In this document: piece after piece, positions 1 through 7,681 of the stretch
Layout: every line of letters begins with the position of its first letter
How positions within the stretch are numbered: the first letter of the stretch is position 1
Assembly (NCBI RefSeq): GCF_029953635.1
Contig: NZ_CP124543.1
Span: forward strand, 1,777,455-1,841,454
Length of the DNA: 64,000 bases
DNA from: Halotia branconii CENA392
GTDB lineage: Bacteria > Cyanobacteriota > Cyanobacteriia > Cyanobacteriales > Nostocaceae
Reading direction: 5' to 3'
Notes under the pieces: generated by a model
Told to the model about the DNA's origin: nothing
What the model saw: only the letters and a program-made list of their open reading frames with translations
Database searches by the model: none
Made by a program: the position numbers and the translations under genes

Positions 1-228
1 CTAGCTGAGATTTTAGGAGTTAAAGCAGCAGAAATAGATATTCGAGCGCCTCTTGATAGTTATGGTTTAGATTCTGCACAGGGGATGCTTTTAGCTGCCA
101 AAGCAGGTAAATTTTTGGGCTTTCAGTTATCTCCTCTACTTTTATGGCATTACCCGACTATCGAATCACTTTCCCAACGTTTAGCAGAAGAATCTCAAGC
201 GTCAGATTCGGAAGTATTTGAGATTTAA
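1..228 (+). CDS. C-terminal end of a polyketide/fatty-acid synthase-like protein: acyl carrier protein domain (partial)
   Basis: The reading frame is open from base 1 to the TAA at 226-228, giving the last 75 residues of a larger protein whose start lies outside the window. It is an acyl carrier protein domain: the motif YGLDSAQG has the serine (visible residue 25) that would carry the 4'-phosphopantetheine arm, followed by the usual helix and the [15 protein letters not shown] end. It finishes about 35 residues after the domain with no thioesterase or reductase, so the chain would be released by another protein or handed on. The next gene starts 69 bases downstream on the same strand and has a docking domain, and a phosphopantetheinyl transferase lies at 6504-7223. 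In the classic hetM-hetN-hetI locus the carrier domain of HetM/HglB is followed by a reductase domain; that is not so here. The type of synthase cannot be told from this fragment. Confidence 0.85.
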   Translation, partial: LAEILGVKAAEIDIRAPLDSYGLDSAQGMLLAAKAGKFLGFQLSPLLLWHYPTIESLSQRLAEESQASDSEVFEI

Positions 229-297
229 AAATTAAGAGTAGGAAAGTTGGGTGAGGTCATTAGATAAACAATTGGATTGGAAAACTTGGAAAATACT

Positions 298-2187
298 ATG
301 AATGCATCCGAAATTTTAGCAAGTCTCACCCAACAAGGTGTACAAATTTGGGTGGAAAATGAAAAGTTAAATATTCGTTCACCAAAGGGTGTATTAACTC
401 CAGATATCCATGCAGAAATTACTGCACGCAAGCCAGAGATTTTAGAATTTTTACGCCGACGTAATACTACCAATACCTTTCCTACAGTACCATTACCTCA
501 AGGTTTAAGTTTGCAAACTATTGGGCGATTAATTGGTGAAACTGGTGATCAATTAAATCCAGAATGTAAGGAACCAATTATTGATCCTAAACTCATGGCT
601 CAAAGGCTAACTGTTACTTTTAGACCTTTGCCGAAGGGATATAAAAATGCAGAAATTCTCAAATTTCGGGCCGATTTAGAACAAAAGTTGCAAGAATACG
701 GAGTGAACGTTACACCTTGGCAACAAGCCACAACTGAGTTTTGTTATCAATTCAAGATACCATTAATTAATCTCAAACAAAGTATTAAAACCAGGGTAGT
801 TAAAACTGGTATTAATGCTGTAATTGATGTTGATAGACCACCCTCTGTCAGAAGTCGTTCTGAGACATTTGTGGCCGAGAAGCTTTATCAATTATATTCG
901 CGCTTTATTTTAAAAGAGCGCAAAATTTCAGTTTCTCGAATTGCAAGTTTAATTGGCTGGGCGGAAGAATGCGCTGCCAAATATATTGAAGACCCTACCA
1001 ATACTCAGGTCATTATTCTTACCAAATTAGATCAGGACTTTATCAATTTTCAAACTCCTTATCAGCAAAAAATTAAGATGGGTTTGAATACTCTAGTCAG
1101 AACATTTTCGGAAATTGTGATTGGAGTTTCTGATTCTCAATTCTCGATTTTAAATATGAATCTTTCCGATTCAGTCTTTGCTAGAGATGAGATTGATGGT
1201 TTTGTTTTAAAATCACTCATTCCTAAAGTTTATGTTCCTATTTTACCGTTGCCCTTGAGCAAATTTAAATTAGGTCAATATAACCCCCTGTCATCAAGTT
1301 ACGCACAAAAGTTAGTTAGCTTAAGTACTCAGTTAGAGCATACTAATCTTTTTCCTCCTGGTTCTAAGCTGAGTGAAGTAATTAAAAGACAATCCCACAG
1401 AGATATTGTCAATGTAATTGTTAATGGCAGAACTGGTGTTTCTTACGGTTTTGTCGCTTATGCAGAACCACCACAATACGTTGGCGACATTGATATTCCT
1501 GAATATGAATGGGAAAACTTAGCGCCTGTTACTGGATTTAGTAGTAATGAAGTCCGCCAAAATGACGTTGGTAGACGATATTTAAAAACCAAAATAGGAG
1601 CAGAATATAAATTTAAGCAAATTCCTGATATTTGGATTTGTAGCGCTCGTTCTGGCTCTAATAAAACCAATTTGAATTTAGAAAGTGACATTCTCAGAAT
1701 TGGTTTGACTGATAGATTATTGCTCGATTTACCACAAGGAGTTGATCCGACATTAGCAGATATTAAACCATCTTATGATGTTTATGTCATGCTAGCGATC
1801 GCCATGTCCGCATCTTTGTATGCACCCAACTTAATCAACAACGGTATGCCGATGATTCACTTCCACGGATACCCCTCTGTTGAGTGGTTGCAACAGCATG
1901 AATACTTCATGGGAGTCAACAATCCTTCTGTACCTTGTGGCACTTATGAATCAGGGGTATTTAACTTTTTAGGTATTTATAATTTGGTCAATCAATATGG
2001 CACAGATATTAATTTAGCCTGTTTGATAGAACCAGACCACGGTACTAATATCATCACTCCTGATTTGGAGTATCTCTTAACAAGATTAAAAGCTGGTTGT
2101 GAACAATCAGCAATTGAATTAGGCGGCAAACATTTTGCATCTTTAAAAGACAAACTAGCACTCGAACAACCCCAAGTTAACGCATAA
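298..2187 (+). CDS. Unrecognised 629-residue protein with N-terminal TubC-type docking domain
   Basis: Residues 1-55 read as a TubC N-terminal docking domain: the pattern of QQGVQIWVENEKLNIRSPKG, then VLTPDIHAEI and KPEILEFLR, is that of the small domains that couple NRPS/PKS subunits. I do not recognise the remaining ~570 residues as condensation, adenylation, ketosynthase or reductase domains. Visible oddities are MIHFHGYPSVEW near residue 520 and a later EPDHGTNI, either of which could hold metal-binding or catalytic histidines. The gene follows the carrier-protein end with a 69-base gap and precedes the HetN-like gene, so a tailoring or release role on a carrier-bound chain is the natural inference. 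An in-frame TTG lies at 277, but the ATG at 298 gives the normal start of the docking domain. Real gene: very likely; function: unknown. Confidence 0.85.
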   Translation: MNASEILASLTQQGVQIWVENEKLNIRSPKGVLTPDIHAEITARKPEILEFLRRRNTTNTFPTVPLPQGLSLQTIGRLIGETGDQLNPECKEPIIDPKLMAQRLTVTFRPLPKGYKNAEILKFRADLEQKLQEYGVNVTPWQQATTEFCYQFKIPLINLKQSIKTRVVKTGINAVIDVDRPPSVRSRSETFVAEKLYQLYSRFILKERKISVSRIASLIGWAEECAAKYIEDPTNTQVIILTKLDQDFINFQTPYQQKIKMGLNTLVRTFSEIVIGVSDSQFSILNMNLSDSVFARDEIDGFVLKSLIPKVYVPILPLPLSKFKLGQYNPLSSSYAQKLVSLSTQLEHTNLFPPGSKLSEVIKRQSHRDIVNVIVNGRTGVSYGFVAYAEPPQYVGDIDIPEYEWENLAPVTGFSSNEVRQNDVGRRYLKTKIGAEYKFKQIPDIWICSARSGSNKTNLNLESDILRIGLTDRLLLDLPQGVDPTLADIKPSYDVYVMLAIAMSASLYAPNLINNGMPMIHFHGYPSVEWLQQHEYFMGVNNPSVPCGTYESGVFNFLGIYNLVNQYGTDINLACLIEPDHGTNIITPDLEYLLTRLKAGCEQSAIELGGKHFASLKDKLALEQPQVNA

Positions 2188-2730
2188 AGACAAGCAGATG
2201 TGCAGGAAAAGAAGCAGGGGAGCAGGGAGCAGGGAGACAAGGAGAGAAGTGCGGTCTTGGGGTCTCCCCCTTTGGGTACTCTTCGAGAACTCCTTCGGAG
2301 AACGGAAGTTTCAACTCGACGGGAAGCGGAGGCACTCCGTTGGTGAAGCAGCGCGGTCTTGGGGAGCCAGTCCGTTGCGGGGGTTCCCCCCGTTGAAGGA
2401 ACTGGCGTGGTTTCCCCCATGAGCGACTGCTGAAAGGGTTTCCCGGCAGCCGCGGAAGTGCCGTCCAAGACTTGAACTTCCTCACCAAGTGGAGCAACTT
2501 CTCCCAAGGGGGGACGCTACGCGCTAAGCGTAGCTATGCCACAGGCTTTACGGGAGAAAGAGGTAATTTTTCTTCATCCCCCGATCACTGAGCGTACTTG
2601 TGCTGAGCGTAGCCGAAGTAGCCGAAGTGTGCGCCCTACCCCCTGCCCCCTGCCCCTTGTCCTCTCCATTCCCCCTGCGCCCCGCACCCTGCCCCAATTC
2701 CTCCTTCCCATGCCCTATTCCTAATTTAAA
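2188..2730. repeat. 543-base intergenic stretch made mostly of short dispersed repeats
   Basis: No credible gene is present; the open frames here are formed by repeats. It contains a purine-rich GGAGCAGGGAGCAGGGAG run (about 2216-2245), the dispersed repeat at 2348-2430, a segment GAGAAAGAGGTAATTTTTC (about 2552-2571) that recurs near 7322 and 40432, a fragment of the CTGAGCGTAGCCGAAGTGTG repeat (about 2600-2630), and pyrimidine-rich CCCCTGCCCC arrays up to 2710. Such mixtures fill intergenic gaps in Nostocales genomes. Confidence 0.8.
2348..2430 (+). repeat. Dispersed ~83-bp repeat, copy 1
   Basis: The bases from GCAGCGCGGTCTTGGGGAGC through the GAGCGACTGC end are found again, nearly identical but in the opposite orientation, at 31188-31270. 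Inside it CGGGGGTTCCCCCCG is itself nearly self-complementary. I count only a couple of differences between the copies over 83 bases, which points to recent spread or strong constraint. Neither copy carries a coding frame of note. Confidence 0.85.
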
Positions 2731-3591
2731 ATGACAAACCTTAAAGGTAAAACAGTACTTTTGACCGGAGCTTCACGCGGTTTGGGATTGTATTTTGCCC
2801 GCGCTTTGGCAAAAGAACAAGCAACTATAATCTGTGTTTCTCGTTCTCAAGCAGGACTAGATACAACATGTGATGAAATTAAAGCTTTGGGTGGGCAAGG
2901 AATTAGTATTCCTTTTGATATGAAAAACATAGCAGAGTTGTCAAACCTAACCCATCAAGTTCAAGAAACTGTCGGCTCAGTTGACATCTTAATTAACAAT
3001 GCTGGCGTAGAAATTCATCGAGCTTTTGTAGACTATTCTACAAAAGAGATTGAGTCAATATTAGTTACTAATCTCATATCCGCTATGGAATTAACTCGTT
3101 TATTACTGCCAAACATGATAGAACGGGGTAGCGGTCGCATCATTAATATTGCTTCTTTAGCAGGTAAAAAAGGAGTTGCTTACAATAGTATTTATTCTGC
3201 AAGTAAAGCAGGTTTAATTATGTGGAATGATGCTATGCGTCAAGAATTTGCAGGTACTGGCATTCATTTCTCGGCAATTTGTCCAGGATATATCTCAGAA
3301 ATTGGCATGACCGCTGATAGTCGCATTCCTGCACCCAAGTTAGCAGGAGTTTCTATACCAAAACGCGTAACGGATGCTGTTATCTGTGCGATTAAGCACA
3401 ACAAAGCAGAGGTAATTGTCAACGAAAATCTGATTACCGAAAGCTTAACAAAACTGATGTTTGCGATTGGACAAATTTCTCCTTCTGTTGTCGATATGCT
3501 TTATCGCTGGTTGGGTGTAGTCAAATTAAACAAACGACGGGTAGAAGATTGGACTCCCAATCGTGTGGAAATCGGAAACCATCATAAATAA
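2731..3591 (+). CDS. hetN: HetN-like short-chain dehydrogenase/reductase
   Basis: 286 residues, classical SDR fold. The Rossmann motif TGASRGLG is at residues 13-20, NNAG at 89-92, and the catalytic Ser142, Tyr155 and Lys159 (IYSASKAG) are in place. ERGSGR at residues 131-136 matches the hexapeptide which in Anabaena HetN is tied to inhibition of heterocyst patterning. Length and position between a carrier-protein gene and hetI match the hetM-hetN-hetI locus of Anabaena. As an enzyme it would reduce a keto group of a lipid or polyketide with NAD(P)H. Caution: RGSGRIINI-like sequences also occur in other SDRs, and here two acyltransferase-type genes lie between it and hetI, so a purely biosynthetic role is possible. 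ATG start follows a repeat-rich leader with no clear ribosome binding site. Confidence 0.75.
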   Translation: MTNLKGKTVLLTGASRGLGLYFARALAKEQATIICVSRSQAGLDTTCDEIKALGGQGISIPFDMKNIAELSNLTHQVQETVGSVDILINNAGVEIHRAFVDYSTKEIESILVTNLISAMELTRLLLPNMIERGSGRIINIASLAGKKGVAYNSIYSASKAGLIMWNDAMRQEFAGTGIHFSAICPGYISEIGMTADSRIPAPKLAGVSIPKRVTDAVICAIKHNKAEVIVNENLITESLTKLMFAIGQISPSVVDMLYRWLGVVKLNKRRVEDWTPNRVEIGNHHK

Positions 3592-3592
3592 T

Positions 3593-3759
3593 AAAAAATT
3601 ATGGAGGGTTAAATACAGTTATTAGTTATCACTGTGTCAGTCGAGGATTTAACTCTGACTGAAACCTACCAGTTGTGAGAAGTCGGGAACTTTAACCCAA
3701 GATTAAATACTACTGATAACTGTTTACTGTTCACTGTTAAAACCCATCCATAATTTTTT
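3593..3759. mobile_element. 167-bp MITE-like element with terminal inverted repeats
   Basis: The left end AAAAAATTATGGAGGGTT and the right end (complement AAAAAATTATGGATGGGTTT) form imperfect inverted repeats of about 26 bases, with an inner CAGT pair also matching. It starts two bases after the hetN-like stop codon, has no coding capacity and no obvious target duplication. It may be a miniature transposable element, and as RNA it could fold into a long hairpin that ends hetN transcription. Confidence 0.6.
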
Positions 3760-3959
3760 GGCTTGTAACCCAATTCATCGTACCTTTTACTTCCTGAGAA
3801 GTGCTTTTACTTAAAAAGCAAAAAAAGTTAAGCTATCATGAATCTTTTATGAAGTTTTAGTAAATTAAGTAATTTTACTAGGAAAAAGTTGACTGTTATG
3901 GTAGCTTTCTATCAAAATGTTGTTTGCTTGATTAAAAATATAAAAAATGCATTTAGCCT

Positions 3960-5465
3960 ATATTATTTAATTCACCAGAGTTTATATTTCTGTTCTTACC
4001 AATTACTCTTGTAATATTTTTCTCTTTTGGTAAATATGGTTATCATAAATTAGCGATCGCTTTCTTAGTGATCGCTTCTTTATTTTTCTATGCTTGGTGG
4101 AATCCCAAGTATTTACTATTGCTTTTAGTGTCAATTAGCTTTAACTTCTTTATAGGTCATACACTAAACCAAAATTTGCGATCGCCAGCTAGAAAAAAAG
4201 CATTACTCATTTTGGGTGTAACAATTAATCTTGTCCTTATTGGTTACTTTAAATACGCTAATTTTTTTGTTGCAAACGTTACAGATATTTTAGGTATAAA
4301 CTTTAATTTACAGAATATTATTCTGCCGTTAGGTATATCCTTCTTTACTTTCCAACAAATTGCATACTTGGTAGATTCTTACCGTAATGAAACCCAAAAT
4401 TATAATTTTGTAGATTACTGCCTATTTATTAGCTTTTTCCCTCAACTAATTGCAGGTCCTATTATTCACCACTCAGAGGTGATGCCGCAATTTAATGATA
4501 AAACTGTGTATCGGTTTAATTCAGAGAATTTGGCAGTGGGTATAACTATTTTTACTTTAGGGCTATTTAAGAAAGTTGTACTTGCAGATAACATTGCTAT
4601 CTATGCAAGTCCAGTATTTAACGCTGCTGCTCAAGGTGTATTACCTACATTTTTAGAATCTTGGGTTGGCGCACTTGCTTACACATTACAGCTATACTTT
4701 GATTTTTCTGGTTATTCTGATATGGCAATTGGTATAGCTAGAATGTTCGGTATTAAATTACCAATTAACTTTTTTTCACCTTATAAAGCTTCAAGTATCA
4801 CCGATTTCTGGCGCAGATGGCACATCACCCTCTCTAACTTTCTTCGAGATTATATATACATTCCTCTAGGTGGTAATCGCCAAGGTGAGATGAGACGTAA
4901 TTTGAATTTAATGATAACTATGCTGTTAGGAGGACTATGGCATGGCGCAGGCTGGCAATTTATCTTTTGGGGTGGGTTACATGGGTTTTATTTAGTTATT
5001 AACCACCAATGGAATGCTTTACAAAAGAGTTACAATTATAAAGTAGATAACTGGTTAAGCTTGAAAGTAAGTTGGTTCATAACATTTATAGCAATTGTCT
5101 TTGCATGGGTATTCTTCAGATCTGAAAATATGAGTACTGCATTGATAATTATAAAAAGTATGGTTGGATTAAATGGTCTATCATTCAGCAATGAACTTAT
5201 AATGATAGGACGCAAGAAAATAGTTTTTGATATTTTGATTTTACTGGCGATCGCATGGTTTATGCCTAATGTCCAAGAATGGATGAGTAAGTATGAACCT
5301 GTATTAAACTATGATAAAGTCAAAAGATTATCTTCTAATAACATTGTTTGGTCTAGACTACAATGGCAGCCTAATCAAATATATGCTGTAGTGACTTCAG
5401 GCTTAACTGTAATTGCATTTTTGCACCTTGCCAAAGTTAGTGAATTTTTGTACTTTGACTTCTAG
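3960..5465 (+). CDS. MBOAT-family membrane-bound O-acyltransferase (alginate O-acetylase AlgI-like)
   Basis: Polytopic membrane protein with the MBOAT signatures DFWRRWHITLSNFLRDY and GGLWHGAGWQFIFWGGLHG; the His in LWHGAGW is the proposed catalytic residue. Such proteins move an acyl group from the cytoplasm to a polysaccharide or lipid acceptor outside, usually with an SGNH-type partner, and one follows 14 bases downstream. The first standard start codon in frame is GTG at 4068, but the frame is open from 3957 and codes ILFNSPEFIFLFLPITL, the usual N-terminus of this family. There an ATA codon at 3960 sits where ATG is expected. So either translation starts at ATA or CTG, or the protein starts at 4068 and is 36 residues short. 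Looks AT-rich compared with its neighbours. Confidence 0.85.
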   Translation: MLFNSPEFIFLFLPITLVIFFSFGKYGYHKLAIAFLVIASLFFYAWWNPKYLLLLLVSISFNFFIGHTLNQNLRSPARKKALLILGVTINLVLIGYFKYANFFVANVTDILGINFNLQNIILPLGISFFTFQQIAYLVDSYRNETQNYNFVDYCLFISFFPQLIAGPIIHHSEVMPQFNDKTVYRFNSENLAVGITIFTLGLFKKVVLADNIAIYASPVFNAAAQGVLPTFLESWVGALAYTLQLYFDFSGYSDMAIGIARMFGIKLPINFFSPYKASSITDFWRRWHITLSNFLRDYIYIPLGGNRQGEMRRNLNLMITMLLGGLWHGAGWQFIFWGGLHGFYLVINHQWNALQKSYNYKVDNWLSLKVSWFITFIAIVFAWVFFRSENMSTALIIIKSMVGLNGLSFSNELIMIGRKKIVFDILILLAIAWFMPNVQEWMSKYEPVLNYDKVKRLSSNNIVWSRLQWQPNQIYAVVTSGLTVIAFLHLAKVSEFLYFDF

Positions 5466-5479
5466 GATAATCAAAACTG

Positions 5480-6484
5480 ATGCTTGGTTATTTTAAAACG
5501 TATTTTACTGTAGTAGGTGTGCTTCTTTCGTCTGTTGGAGCAATTAACTTAGCAATTGACCCACTTTGGTATTTCAACGGCAATAAATTAACACATGTAA
5601 ATAGAGCTTTTAATGAAAGACTTACTAAGACTAACCTACTTTTACATAGTAATAGACAGAAATATGATTGCCTGATATTTGGTAGTTCTCGTGTAACTTT
5701 ATTAAATAGTAAATTATTTAAAAATAATCATTGTTTCAATTATTCTTTTAGTGCTGGAAGAGCTGAAGAGTTTGCCAAATATGCTGCATACGCTAAGAAT
5801 AAAGGTGTGAACCCTAAAACAGTATATGTAGGTATAGACGCATTTAATTTTATTATAGATGATAGGCCACTAAAACAAAATGTTGAGGTGGCAGAGCCAA
5901 AACCTATTTATCAATCTTATTTATTGTCTTTTGAAACTTTGGAGTTTTCTTTAAAAACAATTGCTGGAATTTGGAATACTTCAGAGGTTAGATTTTATGA
6001 TCAATTTTTCCAGGGTAGAGTTAGTAAGCATACCTCACATTATAAACCCAAATTTTCCGATAAAAGCTATAAACAGAAGTGCGAATTTTCTCGCATACCT
6101 TATTACACAAAAATACAACAAATATTTCCAAATGCTAAAATTATCAGTTATGTACCACCCATTTCAGCTTGGAAGGTTTTTAATGATAGTTATGCTCGTG
6201 GTTTGTTGGACTGTCAGTTAGCAGGAATTTATCAAGTAGCAAAGAGCTTTGATGTTACATACGATTTCTCATATCCTTCTAAGCTAACAACAAGAACAGA
6301 TAATACTTATGACGGTAGTCATTACTATCCCAATGTAAACGACCAAATAGCAAAAGTTTTGGAAGGGGAACAAACAAATCTTGGCATTCGTGTTAATCAG
6401 TATAGTTTAAATGAATATCAGCAGTTTCATAGAACTAAACTAAAAGAGTTTTTGCAAAAGCAAGGTGAAGAAAGCCGTTGGTAA
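5480..6484 (+). CDS. Membrane-anchored SGNH-hydrolase-like partner of the MBOAT protein
   Basis: 334 residues with one N-terminal membrane segment (residues 5-25) and a large, probably periplasmic, remainder. LIFGSSRV around residue 65 resembles the block I serine motif of SGNH/GDSL and AlgX/AlgJ-like proteins, and DGSHYYP near residue 275 fits the Asp-x-x-His end of the catalytic triad. It starts 14 bases after the MBOAT stop on the same strand, the standard pairing in O-acetylation systems for exopolysaccharides. The acceptor is unknown; because the pair sits in a carrier-protein/HetN/HetI locus, a lipid or glycolipid acceptor is possible. Same AT-rich composition as the MBOAT gene, suggesting the two travel together. 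Confidence 0.75.
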   Translation: MLGYFKTYFTVVGVLLSSVGAINLAIDPLWYFNGNKLTHVNRAFNERLTKTNLLLHSNRQKYDCLIFGSSRVTLLNSKLFKNNHCFNYSFSAGRAEEFAKYAAYAKNKGVNPKTVYVGIDAFNFIIDDRPLKQNVEVAEPKPIYQSYLLSFETLEFSLKTIAGIWNTSEVRFYDQFFQGRVSKHTSHYKPKFSDKSYKQKCEFSRIPYYTKIQQIFPNAKIISYVPPISAWKVFNDSYARGLLDCQLAGIYQVAKSFDVTYDFSYPSKLTTRTDNTYDGSHYYPNVNDQIAKVLEGEQTNLGIRVNQYSLNEYQQFHRTKLKEFLQKQGEESRW

Positions 6485-6503
6485 AAAGACTATTGCATAA
6501 ATA

Positions 6504-7223
6504 TTAATATTGCCAGCATTTCAATTGCCAACCGAAACCTGCCACAGCAACAGCAGCAAGATAATTCTCAGCAGGTACTATTTCTAAAAGACTCCAGTCT
6601 TTGATTGTCTGCAACCTAGCTGGTTCTGTAGGAGTTAGTACTATTTCAATTTTTTCTAATTGCGCTATTCCTTCGCCAGTGGCTTTTAAGTAAGCTTCCT
6701 TGCAAGTCCAGTAACGGAAAAATATTTCTTGCTTTTGCTCAGCAGGAAGCGATCGCATGAGATCATATTCTCTAGGTAAAAAGAATCTTTGCGCCAAAGC
6801 CTCCACATCAGACATCGGGCGGATATATTCTAAATCTACACCGATTAGGCGATCGCAATTCACCGCACACAGAGCTAACCCTTGCGAGTGAGACAAGTTA
6901 AAAAATAGTCCAGTACTAGCCAAAGTATCTGCTAATACTGGCTTTCCACGGTGTTGATAATCAAACTGTACTTGTTGCGGCTCGATACCTAAATAGCTAC
7001 CCAATATCTGGCGAAGGATTCCGCGACCTGCAATAAAACGCTGGCGATGTTCTTGAAAATGAAACCTGTGAGCGCGAGTTAGTTCATCACTAGAAAGAGT
7101 TGCGGCCAAATTCTCTAGCTGTGCTTCAGGTCGGTCAAGTTCAATTCGCCAGATATGAACATCATTCGGTAATAAAGTTAAATCTGTTGGTGCAGACAGC
7201 CACATACAATTAAGACCACTCAT
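6504..7223 (-). CDS. hetI: 4'-phosphopantetheinyl transferase HetI (Sfp type)
   Basis: 239 residues. It transfers the phosphopantetheine arm from coenzyme A to the serine of carrier proteins in fatty acid, polyketide, glycolipid and peptide synthases. The Sfp-family signatures are plain: RGKPVL, FNLSHSQGLALCAV, GVDLEYIRP (magnesium-binding Asp and Glu) and RYWTCKEAYLKATGEG. The whole sequence, including the C-terminal VAGFGWQ, follows what I recall of Anabaena HetI. It converges on the MBOAT/SGNH pair, with only 19 bases between stop codons. ATG at 7223 is used; a second ATG six codons in is possible. The upstream region is repeat-rich. Confidence 0.93.
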   Translation of the reverse strand: MSGLNCMWLSAPTDLTLLPNDVHIWRIELDRPEAQLENLAATLSSDELTRAHRFHFQEHRQRFIAGRGILRQILGSYLGIEPQQVQFDYQHRGKPVLADTLASTGLFFNLSHSQGLALCAVNCDRLIGVDLEYIRPMSDVEALAQRFFLPREYDLMRSLPAEQKQEIFFRYWTCKEAYLKATGEGIAQLEKIEIVLTPTEPARLQTIKDWSLLEIVPAENYLAAVAVAGFGWQLKCWQY

Positions 7224-7232
7224 TACTAAAAC

Positions 7233-7400
7233 TGGAGGCTAGGGAGCAAGGGAAGCAGGGGAGCAGAAGAAGCAGGGGAGCAAAAGAAGCAGGGGAGCAG
7301 GGAGCAGGGAGCAGGGAGACAAGGAGAAAGAGGTAATTTTTCTTCATCCCCCAATCACTGAGCGCAGCCGAAGTGTGCGCCCTCCTGCCCCTTGTCCTCT
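7233..7400. repeat. Purine-rich GAAGCAGGGGAGCA repeats and a shared dispersed segment
   Basis: From about 7233 to 7325 the DNA repeats GGGAGCAGGGAGCAGGGAG and GAAGCAGGGGAGCA. The following block, GAGAAAGAGGTAATTTTTC plus TTCATCCCCC and ending AGCCGAAGTGTGCGCCCT, is nearly identical to a block near 2552-2640 and partly to 40432-40530. No gene is likely here; the open frame across it is repeat-derived. Confidence 0.75.
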
Positions 7401-7439
7401 TCTCCATGCCCCATTTCCAATCCTTTTTATAATTTCAAA

Positions 7440-7557
7440 AATTAGCCATTTTGGCACACCTTTTTTTGCCAAGACAGCTATGCTTTGGAAGTGGGATACA
7501 TTTCATGTAAAAAGTATTGGAAAACATAATCCCTCAGTTAACCACTGAGGGATTTTT
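7440..7557 (+). ncRNA. Candidate small RNA ending in an orphan rho-independent terminator
   Basis: TCCCTCAGT (7530-7538), a five-base loop and ACTGAGGGA (7544-7552) form a perfect nine-pair hairpin followed by TTTTT, a rightward terminator. No rightward gene ends here: hetI starts to the left on the other strand and the gene to the right is also leftward. About 70 bases upstream, TTGGCA and TGCCAA flank a T-rich loop. This could be a short transcript of roughly 100 bases, or the hairpin may serve the leftward gene ending at 7682. The 5' boundary is a guess. Confidence 0.3.
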
Positions 7558-7681
7558 CGCTATGCAGCAGGGGTATAAGTCTAGTACAGCCAAAAATCTC
7601 AGCAAGATAGTCCTTTAGTTTGAGAAACTTCTTCATCTAAGTTTTAACTGTAATCAATTTTGCTTGACTTATCTCCACGCT

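Noticed and set aside
1992..2724. Several open frames of 60-170 codons around 2.0-2.7 kb on both strands
   Set aside because: They are made of intergenic repeats, with low-complexity Pro/Ser/Arg-rich translations and no ribosome binding sites.
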